64,000 nt of DNA from Scalesia atractyloides (lineage: Eukaryota > Streptophyta > Magnoliopsida > Asterales > Asteraceae): positions 28,337,857-28,401,856 of the forward strand of contig CAMTDV010000013.1 of NCBI GenBank assembly GCA_947069175.1. The letters are read 5' to 3'. Under the pieces are notes generated by a model. That model was not told the DNA's origin and searched no databases. It saw nothing but the letters and a program-made list of their open reading frames with translations. Below, in pieces: positions 12,101 to 24,307 of this stretch (the first letter of the stretch is position 1; each line of letters begins with the position of its first letter). A program made the translations under genes and the position numbers.

Positions 12101-12559
12101 TAAGTTAACAAAGAAGACGGAAAATACCCCAACTTAACGAAGGAAAATAGACGGAGTTGACGAGCTGGAAAAAATACCTTTTGGATCCGGATGCGAAAAA
12201 ACAAACCTTTGGATGAAAGTCGCAAAAATGACCAAACCTCAGGGACAAAAATGGTGTTTTACTCCAATTATAATTTCTTAACATACCTTACCTTATAGGG
12301 TGACAAGTTACGGAGGCGAAATGATTGGATGAAATGGATCATGCCTGCACCTGGTCAATACTTGAATCCATCAAGCCCACAGGCCAATCAGGAAGAGTTG
12401 CTGTCGCATATTCAGAGTCTTACATTGCCAGCTTCAACAAATCAGGTTCCTGTTGATACCCAGTTTAGCAGATCGAGTTCCGAGGAATACACTGCGGGTG
12501 AGGGGACCGTTCGTGTGACTGGTCAACAGACTGGTTTTGACCATGCATCGGCAGCGTGA
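9105..12559 (+). CDS. LARP1: La-related protein 1 (LARP1b/1c-like), six exons, with three 1-nt deletions
   Basis: RNA-binding protein of the LARP1 group; family members bind mRNA through a La motif and affect translation and mRNA decay in the cytoplasm (family knowledge). Exons read from frame and GT-AG sites: 9105-9549, 9709-10299, 10379-10514, 10598-10688, 11634-11705, 12299-12559. Exon 1 encodes the plant LARP1 N-terminal pattern (RWNQVVRGG, KKPVWNRPSSNGVV, AAWPALGES). Exon 2 is rich in Gly, Arg, His and Ser, followed by a Pro-rich segment. The La motif spans exons 3-6 (SQIDYYFS, NENLVRDTYLRRNMDEQGWV, LRRRNDWMKWI). No DM15 repeats follow, so it resembles LARP1b/1c rather than LARP1a. About 532 residues, a normal size. 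Reading frame is lost and regained by apparent single-base deletions near 9224, 9438 and 10217. They could be true pseudogenising changes or assembly indels. Splice sites and the stop are otherwise consistent. Confidence 0.85.
11843..12264. mobile_element. Fold-back (long inverted-repeat) element in LARP intron 5
   Basis: The outer sequences GAGTAAAATGCCATTTT and its near-complement AAAATGGTGTTTTACTC are the tips of two arms of about 200 bp that pair along almost their whole length. Shared blocks include TTTTGCGACTTTC, CAAAGGTTTGTTTTT, GGATCCAAAAGG and TTAACTTAAAGGGCAATTC with its complement. It lies wholly inside the intron between exons 5 and 6. I found no exact target duplication, so the transposon superfamily is open. 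Confidence 0.8.
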
Positions 12560-14082
12560 AGCTTACAGCAGACTCGTTTTTGAGAAGAGTGGACCTCGAG
12601 TATGATGATTTGAGAGGCGCATGGACAGACCAAAAAAATTAAAACCTTAAAAAAGCGGAAAAAGAAGACAAGACTTTAATAATGAATGGAAGAAACCCCA
12701 AAAGGATAGGATTATTATGACATGAGTAAGCATGGGTTTGTTGGATTTAAGGATTTGTTTTTTTTTTCTTTTTCTTCTGGACCAATGTTTTGAGTTATCT
12801 GTCCTTTGTGGTTCTTGGTATATGTTTTGAGACGATGATACCGGGGGAGAATTTTGTGATTTACTTCCCCAACATCATACTTCCTGCTGCTCTGGCTCCG
12901 TTTGAGGTGATTTGGACTTAATCATATGGATGAATATTGATTGTGTGCTTTTATTAACCTAAGTCTTCGCTTTTACCTTCATTCTTGCATGCATGACACT
13001 TTTTATGCAGGTAAAGCAGCTTTGCGTATATGATGCCTAAATTGGCATGAATCTGTTTGGAGTTCCTCTTTTGTGTTGTTTTTAATTGACAAGTTAAAAC
13101 TGTGCAGCAACTGTGTTTTACTTCTTTTTTTTTTGAACAACAACGACCATATATTAATACAGCGGGCCAGCCAGAAGCTGCAGTACAAAAGATGTTTTTT
13201 TATTATTATGTGAGGCCTTTTTATCATTAAAAAAAGAGGTTACTATAACAAGACTCCCTTTTATCCATCTGGCTCGAATGATGAGCGCTATATGGTATGT
13301 TTCAAGCCTGAGTTTTATCTAACTAGTTTGATAAGCCAAATAATACATTTTAAGCCTAAATGGAAAAACTAAAGGCACGACCCATAGCCTCACTATCATC
13401 TATTTATTTGGATCCTATTATATAATACCCCTCTTTACTAGTTACACCCTCATCCTTTTACATATTTACAAGTGGTGTCTATTACTTTTTCTCTCACAAT
13501 GAGGTATAACTAGCAAGAAGGGGATATATTTACATCAAGCCATTTATTTTCTGTTTGTGTTTAAAGTACTTGGCAAGACGCAAGAGTCAAGATGCTTCAA
13601 TTCTAAATAAGGAGCACAAAAATCCTAAAACATACATAGTTCATGTAAAAGTGTCTTTTCTTGTTGGGGAACACATTAATATTTACCTAAACTGACAGGC
13701 ATGGGCGGAGGTTAGTATAGGGCAGGGGTGCCCCGGCTCCTTTGTTTTTCGTTTCGTAGTATAAATTTTACCGAAAAACTTAGAAAAATTTATATGTATT
13801 GATCCCCCATTCAAAAGTTCAAGATCTGGCATTGTCGGTGGGCCTTGAGCGGATGCCTAGTTAGCTCAGGGTTCTATTTTGTTCTTATTATCATACATAT
13901 TTACTTACCTTGTCATATTATCATGACAATGAAAATTATGATGTTACATGCCCAACCAAGAAACATGTAATCTAAGGATGTTATGATTTGAGCATAATCC
14001 AAAGAGGAAGCTTTTGAGTTTAGGAGATTGAGGAGCCACTACCGCGGTATACAAGATATGTCACGTTTAATGGTATACAAGA
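12560..14082. other. LARP 3' region and intergenic DNA
   Basis: The first 300-400 bases after the LARP stop are probably its 3' untranslated region: T-rich, no coding. A polyadenylation site cannot be fixed; ATTAATACAG near 13150 and several AT-rich blocks are unspecific. At about 13700-13870 there is a GC-richer patch (GGGGTGCCCCGGCTCC) that looks like a transposon scrap, but I could not define ends. No further gene is supported. Confidence 0.4.
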
Positions 14083-14221
14083 CATGTCACATCTAATATA
14101 CGCGAATTCAAAAGATGTAAATAAAGATTTAATATTATTATTTTGCGTTGAAAATGTCACCTCTAACATAACGCGAATTCAAAAGATGTGAAGATTTAAT
14201 ATTATTTTTGCGTTGAAAATT
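14083..14221. repeat. Two-copy tandem repeat, about 70-bp unit
   Basis: Two adjacent copies (about 14083-14152 and 14153-14221) share CATGTCAC/AATGTCAC starts, the core CGCGAATTCAAAAGATGT, and a tail TTTTGCGTTGAAAAT. A partial third start (TATGTCACGTTTAATGG) precedes them near 14057. Noncoding. Confidence 0.7.
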
Positions 14222-14387
14222 TCTTACATAGAAACGGTATGTTTTTCTTCTACTAGACTGTTCTTTTTGAATGTGGTATGTTGTTTACTTGTTTTAGACA
14301 AGCAAAGATATTTTGCCACGTTATAAATTCTACCTTGTACATAATTAATAGTTGCTTGTATCATCTTATACTATAATGTTTAAATTT

Positions 14388-14880
14388 ATAGTCAAGTGTC
14401 ATTTACGTTCTTTTGACTTGTTCACTTTTACCATTTCAAGCCAAATTTTAAAATTACACCAGTTTCCTCTCCGGCCTTCTTGAAACGTGTCATTTCAATC
14501 CATAAAATTAACCCCAGTTAAAAAAATTCAATCAGGTCAGGGTAAAAATTGTCATTTTACATAGAACTTTTATTTTTCATTATTTAACTTCAGATTTTAA
14601 TATAAAGAAAAGAAAAACATATGTAGATGGATCGAACACGTGACCATATGTTTTTCTTTTCTTTGTATTAAGATCTGAAGTTAAAAAAGGAAAACTAAAA
14701 ATTATATGTAAAATGACAATTTTACCCTTGAATTGATTGATTTTTTTTACTAGAGTTAATTTTTTGAACTAGAATGACACGTTTCAAGATCGACAAGGAG
14801 AAAAATAGTGCAATTTTGAAATTTGACCTAAAATAACGAAAGTAAACAAACCACATAAACGTGAATGACACTTAACTCTT
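14388..14880. mobile_element. Fold-back (long inverted-repeat) element
   Basis: Left tip AGTCAAGTGTCATTTACGTT pairs with right tip ACGTGAATGACACTTAACT. The arms (about 230 bp each) match throughout, including TTGAAACGTGTCATT, GTAAAATTGTCATTTTACAT-type and AAAGAAAAGAAAAACATATG blocks. The centre near 14625 is a short spacer. No coding sequence. Structure is MITE-like; superfamily is not determined. Confidence 0.8.
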
Positions 14881-14987
14881 AACTTTATTTAGAACTCTAA
14901 AATTCAAATGGAAAGAGTATGCCGCATTATTTTTAGCTATCACAAAACTTAAAATGAAAATTTTCATTGGGAACTTTTAAATACAAC

Positions 14988-15066
14988 CTAGTTTTTAGAA
15001 AATCCTATAGTCATGTCACATTTAAATAGTAAGATCCTTGAGAATTTGGAGGCTCAATGAAAATGG
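14988..15066 (+). repeat. 79-bp flanking direct repeat, left copy
   Basis: Starts CTAGTTTTTAGAAAATCC and ends CAATGAAAATGG. A copy of equal length with 8 differences (counted by eye) lies at 63659-63737, just outside the other end of Copia A. Far too long for a normal 5-bp target duplication of an LTR element. Confidence 0.85.
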
Positions 15067-15067
15067 T

Positions 15068-18000
15068 TGTAGGATTTTAGTGTGTATTTGTGAGTGTTTT
15101 TGATGAAGTAGTGAAGTGTTGCTGTTATAAAATGGAAATAAGATAATGTAGCAGATGTAACACCTTAAAAACAAACTTGGAAATACATCAAGTTAATTGG
15201 GAATGAGCGGGTAAAGTACCGTTAGTGGTAAAAGTTAACCTATAAACATTGAGATTTAAATAAACAAATCTAATATTAAACAAAAAGTAAATAAGTGCTT
15301 TATAAGAAATAGTATATTAAAAGCCCGAGTGAATGGGACTTCAGTTGAATCAGGTTGTAACACTCCCATACTTAGTAATTTGACTAGGAACATTTAAACC
15401 TAGAAATGAGAATGGTTATTACTAGTAGTGTTGTATGGAAGTTTAAACCAATCTAAATATCTAACTAAACCTAAGGGCTAAAGTTGGACAAGTAGAAGTA
15501 TGGAGATTAAAAAGGGGTAAAAAAAAGGAACACACACAATGTGTGTTCTGATCGATGCTCAGGAGAAGAAAAAGAGGAGGAACCCCAGTTCATCCAATTC
15601 CATCAAATTGAAGGCTAATTCCTTCAAGAAATGCTTGCATATGATGAAATAATGATCATCTAGCCTTAGTGATCATAAGGTATGTCTAAAAAGCTAGGTT
15701 GGTGAAAGTCATAACTTGAGACAAGTAGAATACTTGTAATTAGATTATTGGAGTATGATCCAAAAATGAAGTTGAGTGTATATGTATTCTTATTTCATTA
15801 GACATAATGAAATTACGAAATATGTGATGTAAGGTTACTTGTAAGTGATTAACAAGTAGATTATGAAGTGAGTTTTGATTATATGATTAAGTTGATGATA
15901 TACTTGTGTTTAGAATCATCATGCATGATAGTAATAGCAAGAAACTTGAACAAATTATGAGTTTAAGTACATGTTCATACTTACCATGAAATGGGTTTTG
16001 TATGATATGATGAATTGAAGTTATATTCATGCTAATAGATGCTTGAAATCAACATGTGTATATGAATGTTCAAAGTCTTTGGCTAAGTTTGATATTTGGA
16101 TAGGTTTCATACATATGATGCAATGGGTTGTTTCATGGTGATGAAACAATTCCAAGTTTGTGTATAATGATTGATAGATTAGCATATAACGATTAAAACT
16201 ATGTTAACTTGATATTAGCAATTTCATGAACTTGGTTGAGGAATGAAATTAAAATGGTGGCCTAAAATATCGCTTACCAGGTAATTGATAAATGTCTAAA
16301 TGAGTTCGTTGAACTTAACTATGCATTTGCAAATGTTAATAGGTAGTTGACTTTTAAAAGTCAAACTGACCTATAATATGATCAAATGGTAATTTGGATA
16401 TAAAGTCCGTAAGGTGGGATAGTCTTGATAAATGATGACTAATCTAACCATCTTGCGAATGATAAAAGATAGTTTGACGCTTGACAAGGTAGGTGAAAGC
16501 TAGGGAGGAAGCGGGTCAAACGGGTCGGATACGCGTGGAAAACATAATCGGACGCAAGGTAAGTAAACCTTACATCTTTTAAGTAGAACACATACTTATA
16601 GGATTGGTTAAGAATAAGGTAAATTAGCATTTGAAATATGATGTTCTGACGCGAAGTGATACGGGTTAGAACAAGTGAAAATGGTAAGAAACCAAAATTT
16701 ATAGTAAAAAAAGGGTAAAGCGGTAAATTAGTCATGTGATGATGAATAAATAAGGAGTTTTGAAACATTACCTTATATTGTAAACCATAATTGGTAAAAG
16801 GGGTCAAATGGTAATCCGATCACAAGTTGACAGATAAATAAAGAGTTTTGAAAAAGACACCATATGGCGTAAGTCATAATGAGTCAACGAATTAAGAAAC
16901 GACTTTTAAATAATATGATCACATGGTGTAAACCGAAATGGGCTAAATGGGTGAGATGGCAAATAAATACCATCTCATAACGATTAATGGTCATTTAGGC
17001 CAAACGGGTCAAATGGTGATGTTATCACCATTTGACAATGATGACTAATGGTCGCTTGTTGAGTTTTGTGCTCAAAGGAAGAATAGCGTAATCGCTATTA
17101 ATTAGAAACTAATAGAGCAAGGTATTAAAATGGGTCAATGATATGACCCGAGCCAGGTATGTGTAATGGGTCAAACACTCAATGAGGACTTAAGGTCCGA
17201 TGAGAGTTAAACGAGTCATGAGTAAACATTGGATTACCTAAAGTAAGGTAAATCTAATAATTTAAATTGTAGACATTATGTTCTTAGAAACATAATGATT
17301 TTAAATAGATTCTGGTAAAAGGTGCCCACTTGGTCAAAATATGCTTTTAAAGGTCCTTTGTCGTAAAAAAAGGACTAAAGTTGACTAAAATGACCTTGAA
17401 TGATAAATCGACCAAACGACCATTGATGGTAGTTTAAAAAATGAGTTTTATAAGTAAGTACACCCTTTCGGTAGCGCAGAAGCAAATGGCATAAGCAATT
17501 TTGGTTTAATGCCTCTTAACGGGTCTTTTTCATAAATTGTCAAATCGAAGGGTAGAATTCGGAAATATATGATTTACTATAACAATTCCACCATAAATAT
17601 AGTTGTGGTGGAAGATAAATAGAAGTCTTAGTGTGGAAATAGGAGGTAAGGAAGGAAGGAGCGAAATTTAAGCTTAAGTGCTTAAATCCCTTAACGGGTC
17701 AAAATGAATATGCGCATAAACCGGTTAATGGTTGCGTAATTCATAAAAAATATTATGAATCCAGGTTAAGGATTTCGGGTTAAATATGTAGGCAAACATT
17801 TTACGGACATTTAGAAACAAGTTTCAAGTTAAACGGATGAAAATTGAACAAGTTACGGAAATTTTCGTAGCCGTAGCTTATGGCTGGCAACTGCTGAATG
17901 AAACAGAATGCATGTACCATAAGCTACGGCACAGAGTCGTAGCTTACGGCAGGGTATTTATGAAAATTGTTGTTTTCATTGTTTTGAGCTTTCGGGCTTA

Positions 18001-18930
18001 ACTAGATTAGTTATAAACAACATATAACTAACGTATTTTATGATTTATGGAATGTAAGTAATGATTTGAGTACCGGATGATGATCAAGCTCAACGAAGAA
18101 CCGAACACGATCAAAGTTCAAGCTTCCACATTTCGATTAAGTTGTTTATCAAATCGAACTACGCTAATATGTTAAAACATTTTGAAATACTTGTGAAGTT
18201 TAAATTAACTTAGAATTTCGGATTGTTATATATTTTCTTTATGCTCACATTGATGCAAAATCTTTTATAAAAGTTATGTTTTATGATATTGTGTCTTACA
18301 GTATAATTAAATACAATCACATATATGGAAAGTTGTCATATTGTATTTAATAATCAAAAGATTTAAGTTACAAGTAACGACTATCACTCATCCTCATCCT
18401 GATCACTAATATTTGTTCGTACAAAGAATGTGATGAAAGTGATGAATATATCTCTAATAGGTGAGATCTATTTATAGTAAGTACAAACATCTGTTAGTCA
18501 CAAGCACTGACATCACCCTAAAAGTGACATCTAACATTCCTAACAGAAAGATTCTCAGATGTTAGAAACATCTGACATCAGTTCTAAGACTGATAAGAAC
18601 AATATCACAGACACTGTTGTATTGGTAACATATGTTCTTTGATCCTCTATTTGTTGATACTCAGCATCTGTTCAAAACTAAATAGATGTTCAATCTTCTT
18701 TTTCAGCACTTTATCTTCAACTGAGCTTTATCCATAATCAACAAAGCTTTGTACTTCATCAACAGATCTTTAATCTCTTTAAAAGTTCTTTGACTCCTTC
18801 AAACAGATGCTCTGTTAGTGTTCAAGATTCACTATCTTTGGGAGGAGTTGATCTTCATGACTTGTATTATTCTTGATCAGGTTAGCATATTTTGGCTTTT
18901 CCAATCATCTGTTCTTTTATGGGTTCAACA
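15068..18930 (-). repeat. 3' LTR of Copia A, split by solo LTR G
   Basis: LTR sequence is 15068-15155 plus 18301-18930, about 718 bp when joined. It starts (minus strand) TGTTGAACCC at 18930 after the polypurine tract. It ends opposite TGTAGGATTTT at 15068. It aligns with 63035-63658 and with the LTR at 3594-4280. The interruption at 15156-18300 coincides with the point where the right-hand LTR runs on uninterrupted (near 63120). Confidence 0.85.
15156..18300 (+). mobile_element. Element G: solo LTR (about 3.1 kb) in the 3' LTR of A
   Basis: Begins TGTAACACCTT and ends GTGTCTTACA, with the surrounding Copia LTR text resuming immediately at 18301. No gag or pol inside. The interior is AT-rich with many GGTCAAATGG / AAACGGGTCAAA variants between 16400 and 17300 and a cluster of TAGCTTACGGC-type motifs at 17865-17960. 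The style matches long Gypsy LTRs. I could not find a clean 5-bp target duplication (GCAGA left, GTATA right). Confidence 0.7.
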
Positions 18931-19086
18931 ATCTCCCCGTATAACGATAACTAAAATTTATTTGGATTACTTCTTATTCCTCATCATCTTTTCTCTAATC
19001 TGACTTTTGAACTGTAATTCAAATTTCATAGAGTAAAGATCTTCTGGATCCCTTTAAAGTTAAAGACCCAATAGGTCTTGCAGGTC

Positions 19087-20895
19087 TTAATTCTTCAGGT
19101 CAAAGGCACTATTCATGGAAATCTTTTCAACTTCTCCATTTTCTCTAAGCAATGTCAATTCATGGCTAAACTTATCAGCTTTCCATACAACAATTTTGGG
19201 GCAAGGATTTGCTGGGGCAAAAGTTATTGGTGATGAGTTAGGAGAAGGTGCTCTGCCCAAAATTTGATCAATGATTTGAGAAGGATCAACGTCTGGATGT
19301 GCATTTCTGATCCTTTCCTTTTCGTAGTAGTCTTTATATTCTTTCATTTCTTCACTACACATCCCCTTTTGTATTTTTAAGTTGCTTCTTACAACCGAGG
19401 AGATGTTCTTTGCAGAAGGAGGTTTTGTTGGGGCAACCAGGGTCTTGATAGGAAAGTCTACTTGATTATATATAGGCTTTCTTAGAATTAAAGGATTTTT
19501 TTTCTCTAAGCGTGTCCAACTTTTTATAACTTTCTTCAATAGTAGCTTCATTCCATCTTGCCATTGACCTCGTAATTCCAAAATTTGCAGCAGTCATTTC
19601 CTCTTCCATTTCTTTAGCTGCAGGGCCCTTTTGTCATTTGGCCTTTTCCCAACCTTCCAATTTGGAAGTGTAGGTTTAAGTTGTTGGTTGAGGAGCATCT
19701 TTTCTATCCTTAATATTAATAAAGGTTCAGTTGTCCAACCTGAGAATTGAGCTTTGGTTGCTTTGTATGGTTTGGCTTTCATGATATGATTCAAGTAGTC
19801 TTCTCTCAAAGTCTTTTTAAGATCAGGACATGTAGTTGGAGCATAAGAGAATTTGTTGCAGATATCTTTAGCATAACCTTCTAGAGCATTCACTTTCCTG
19901 AGTTCTTTAATCAAGATGAATTGTATCTATTACCATCCTTCCCTTTGCTTTTCTCTAAAGCTATCCTTTCAACCTGTTTCAACCTGTTTCAACCTTTAAT
20001 TCCAAATATTCTTTGACATTTGTAGGCTTTGGAAAGTTTTGTAAAGATGGAAAGGTGAGCTGACTTGAGTACTCGGTGGTATATAAAGACTGTATTTATG
20101 AAGATACAGTTGATAGTTCTAAAAGATGCGTAGTAGTGATTAAGGCAGTGATATTTGATGATGTAGATGTTAATAAGGATATTGAAGTGGTAGTGGTGAT
20201 TTGTTTTGTGGTTTGCGGAAGTGATGATGTGGTTTTGATAGGTGATGCTTGTGGAGTTTCTTCATCATCATCTTGGATTGATGAATTTTGGTCTCTTACC
20301 TCTGGGTATGTAGAGTGGGTGCTTTTGGTGGAGGAGATGGAGTATGGGTTGGTGGTTTTCCTTTAAGATAACTAGTTGGAGCCTTTTGTGAGATAGGCTT
20401 GACTGTTTCAGAGGTGATGACAATGTTGTTGTTGTAATCTCTGTTTGCACTTTTTCAATGCTAACAGTCGTTTGGATAGAAGACATAGTGATTTGGATGG
20501 GTGCAGATGTTTGAGTGGGAGTGTGAACAATGGTATCAACAACAATGATTTGAGGAATTGATGTAACGGTGGTTTTTACTTGTCTTGTAGGCTGTCTTCT
20601 TGCAGGTGCCCCTTTTCAAGTTTTTCTTGCACTGCTAGGGCATCCTTGGCCTCTTTTATATCTTTTCTCTTTCTTTATCTAAGGCATCCTCTATTGCATT
20701 TTTGCTAGCAGATTGATCAGGTCTCTTTTGAGCTTTCTTTGCATGGGGAGGTAATTTTCTCATTCTTTTTTCATTCTCCCCCATTTTGGCATCATCAGGA
20801 TACTTAGGGTTAGGAGCAAAGCCTGTGATCTTGAGAAGATGATCTTTGATGACCTTTATCTCAGCTTGAGTATCTTTGTACCTAGCTTCAACCAT
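19087..20895 (-). pseudogene. Extra downstream frame of Copia A (degenerate)
   Basis: Four minus-strand pieces in sequence: 20895-20656 (EARYKDTQAEIKVIKDHLL, then a Lys-rich segment), a Ser/Thr/Pro-rich linker around 20486-20268, 19914-19594, and 19581-19087 ending SMNSAFDLKN. The first part looks helical or coiled coil, the middle low-complexity, and the C-terminal part globular (KIVVWKADKFSHELTLLREN). It lies between gag and the 3' LTR, where many plant Copia elements carry an additional frame. I know no function for it. Stops and frameshifts break it. A 3'-end fragment of the same frame is preserved in fragment I at 3480-3593. Confidence 0.6.
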
Positions 20896-20929
20896 ATTTC
20901 TGATTAGTTCATTGTGTATGTTATGAGTG

Positions 20930-21330
20930 GCAACAAGATTTCATCAACAGAGGATTCTATGTTGGTGACCTACGAAACCTATTGCTCAAAGTGGAATTGG
21001 AAAATTCTTTCTTTATTAATTTTAATTAACTAATCAAACATGTGAATCTCTCAAATTGTTGAGTCAAGGTCTCCGCCTTAGCATGAATGAAGGTCCCATA
21101 CTGTTGATTGAGAATTTCATGGGTGTTTTCAGTTACATCCACTGTTCCACAAAATTATTCTTTTAAAGTATCCCACAATTCCTTTGCACTATTACAGTGT
21201 AATAGTCCAACATAGATTTCATTTGGTAAAGCCATAACAACAATACTGAATGCTTTTGCATCTTACTCAAATTTTTGAAAATCCTGCTCGGGATAGTTTT
21301 CCAGCTTCTTGGTTCTTGAACTTTTGGATC
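20930..21330 (-). pseudogene. Gag of Copia A, distal part
   Basis: Reads (minus strand, with frameshifts) as the UBN2-type gag of plant Copia elements: VVMALPNEIYVGLLHCNSAKELWDTL in spirit, then a stretch with QQYGTF and LTQQFERFTCL. It joins the proximal part at 62863-62689 once Gypsy B and one copy of its TTTGG duplication are removed. No CCHC zinc knuckle is found before the text changes to the extra frame near 20900, so the deletion junction that removed pol probably lies there. Confidence 0.65.
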
Positions 21331-21335
21331 TTTGG

Positions 21336-23439
21336 TGTAACGCCTTGCTTTTTCATACTTTCCTTAATTAGAAAGTGTAATCGTATTTCTTTATTTTTGG
21401 AAACTTGTATTCGTATCGCATTCGTATTTCTTTTCCCAATCTTGTAATCCGAGACTTGAATCGTAATAAAATTCATACTTGATATATATACTTGTCTTAC
21501 ATGCATTCAATCGTTTAGTATGTGTTTACATACAAACCGATACTTTTTATACTTGCAAATACTCATACATACATACTCGATACCTAAAATATACTTACCT
21601 ATACAGTATACAGTTAAAAACATGCAAAAATATCAAGTTTTAGCATGAAATTAAGGAAAAACTAAGTTCAGGGACTAAAAGTGACAAAAATCAAAGAAGT
21701 TTTGGAATATCACTTCCCGCGCCCCGCGACCGTCTTCTCGTGTGTCTCTCGCGGCCCGCGAGAGGGTATAATCTATAGTTAGTTGTTTCTAGCTCATGGA
21801 TTGGGCAAATGTGTGTTTCTTACATTTATTACACCACCTAACTCACCCCTAAACCTCAACTATAAATACCCACCTCCTCCCACACTCACTTCACATCTCA
21901 AACATTCATCTCTCTCTCTCTAAATCTCTCTCTAACTCAACTTTACCTCCTTTCTTTACTCTTCTTCTTCTTAATACTTGGAACACTCTAGGAGTGTTTC
22001 CATAGGTTCTCCATGGAAAACCAACATGGAACATCACCATATTTGAGGTCCCAAGTGTAAGAAACTTTCTGTTTTAATGGGGTTTTAACCCACAAGTGTT
22101 GTATCCTTCCAAGCTTGTTCTTGAAACAAGACTTGAGTTGGTAGTGTGTGATTACTTGGAAGCCTTGGCTATCCTACCTTCAATCCTCCACCTCACTTGA
22201 TGATTTTGATTATTTTACAACTTTTATTTTCATTTTAACTTATTTATGACCATCCTTGTTGTCCTTGTGACAACTTGTGCATTGGTGAACAATACGAAAG
22301 AGGTTAAAGGAAGGTCATCCTCCTACCTTCATGCATGACTTCTATGAACTTCCATGATAAATATGATCTACTTATTACGTATACTATAATATATATATAT
22401 ACACACGCTAACCGAAACCTTGATGACAATCGAATGATTGTCCATCATGGTACTAGGTTACATCACCAAAGTTCTTAACCTCTCTTACGATTCTAATGGG
22501 TATCTTAACTCATGAAAACACATCAACCCGAATGGGTATTATAGTGTCGAAAACGAGTATTAAGTCTAAGTGATTATTTTCTCGTATACATACTTTAGTA
22601 CATTTAAAATTCCTAATCCTCCGTTATCATCCGAATACTTACCAACCTACGTTTTCCTCATGTAGGATAACTCGGTGTTCCTCCAACTCTCCAAACCCTT
22701 CACGGAATACTCAAGTGGAAGCTTGCAAAACCGTGAGTACACTTGACCCATTTTCCTTTTACACAATTTGTGTTGTAACATGTTAACTTACAAAATACAC
22801 AAATACACAAATACACACAACATACTTTATACACTCGATCCGTTATACATGCTTATTGTTATGCTTAGGCTCATGCTAGATTCATGCATGCTTCTTGTCA
22901 TTAACTTAGCTAGCCCCAACTTAACATGCATAGCGCTATAGGAGTAGCACACCGCCCGTCGGGGTATCGTTAAGCTTAAGCTTATTCTTATTCTTAAATA
23001 GTCTCGTTACTTTGTGTGACGAGGGACACTTAATTCTTGTGGACACTTGGGTTTGACAATTAGTATTGCATGCTAGCTTACCTTGTATACAATTGCCAAA
23101 TGTGGATTTGAGTAAACTCTTTTATACTTATGCTATGTACTTAAACTTGTATACTCACCAATGCTTTTGTGTTGAACTATACTTTTAACATGTTGCAGGT
23201 TAAAGATGTTGAATATGATGAAAACCTAGTAGGGACGCCATAGAAACGCACCTAGAATGTTAGGCTTTTATGTTGTAATTCTGTTGAAGTTGTTGTATTT
23301 TCATTATGTTGTAATTGACTGTTTGATATAAGAAATGAAACGAGTTTTGATTTTAATATTATCGCAAATAGTGTTATGATGTCTCAAGCAATCTATTTCG
23401 TCTCACTCCGATGTTTCCGCCATCGGTTCGGGTGTGACA
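21336..23439 (+). repeat. 5' LTR of Gypsy B
   Basis: 2104 bp, TGTAACGCC...GGTGTGACA. TATA-like ACTATAAATACCC near 21859 gives the likely transcription start about 30 bp further on. A CG-rich island at 21719-21767 contains the perfect 9-bp-arm palindrome CTCTCGCGGCCCGCGAGAG (21746-21764). Matches 55801-57380 and 62129-62683 in the 3' LTR. Confidence 0.9.
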
Positions 23440-23891
23440 GATTGGTATCAGAGCCATAACTATAGGGAATTAGGTAGAATTGTCATGTTCGACCTAGTCC
23501 ATAGTTTAAGTGACCAACATTCGACCATTCTTGTTTCATTCTTAAAATGTTAATTCTTCCTACCTTGCTTCTTCTTATTTCTTTGGTCTTAATATATAAA
23601 ATGTGTCTTTCCTAAGACAATTATAAAATATACACACATGAAGACTTGAAGACACTTGTATTACAAACGAGACGACTTCACCAAAATAGGCGTGAAACCC
23701 ACACTTTGGTGAATGACTCTCAATCCGCGTATCGATTTTTCACGAAAATACGCCATCAAGTTAGGAGTGATATCCATACCTTGAGGGAAAATTTCCATTT
23801 CATACTCTAGTGGACCCTTACAACGAGTCGGAATTCGCTCCTCGTCTAGTAAGTACCAACCACGCTTAGGGTACGATGTTGTCAAGTTAGG
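23440..23891 (+). other. Leader of Gypsy B, left part, with primer-binding site
   Basis: ATTGGTATCAGAGCC at 23441-23455 is complementary to the 3' end of initiator Met tRNA, the usual primer in this family. The leader continues to the TTAGG target site of element C and resumes at 47232, running to the gag start at 47737. Noncoding. Confidence 0.85.
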
Positions 23892-24002
23892 TGTAACATT
23901 CATGTAAAATGGGTTTCAAAACCCACTTCGTTTAATAATCAAGTATTCATGTAAAAGTTTGTTGTGTATTTATTAGTGTTAGTTATTTTAACATTCATAA
24001 TT

Positions 24003-24307
24003 TGTTGGGCTTGGATTGTTAAAGATTTACTCATTAGGGATTTATTTGGGCTTTTGGGGTTTTGTGGGCTTCCTAGTGCCTAATGGGCCTAGGGTTGTAA
24101 TTATGGGCTTAATAGTGCTTATAAATAGAGATGCTAGGTCATTGAGAAGGGGTTAGAGAGTTGTTATCAAAGAACTTGTATCAGACATCTTATGGTGTAT
24201 GCAAGTTAGAGTTATTCAAAGTTATTCAAGTTGTTCTTCTTCCTAATCATAATTTCCGCTACTGATTAGGTTAGTGATACCTGTTTGATCCGTGTACGGG
24301 ACTTACA
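24003..24307 (+). repeat. 5' LTR of Copia D
   Basis: 305 bp, TGTTGGGC...GACTTACA. TATA-like CTTATAAATAGAGATGC near 24119 is the likely promoter. Confidence 0.95.

Noticed and set aside
13700..13870. GC-richer patch resembling a transposon end
   Set aside because: No inverted repeat, target duplication or second copy found in the window.
20076..20366. Plus-strand open frame with Val/Asp-rich text
   Set aside because: Complement of the low-complexity linker of the Copia A extra frame.
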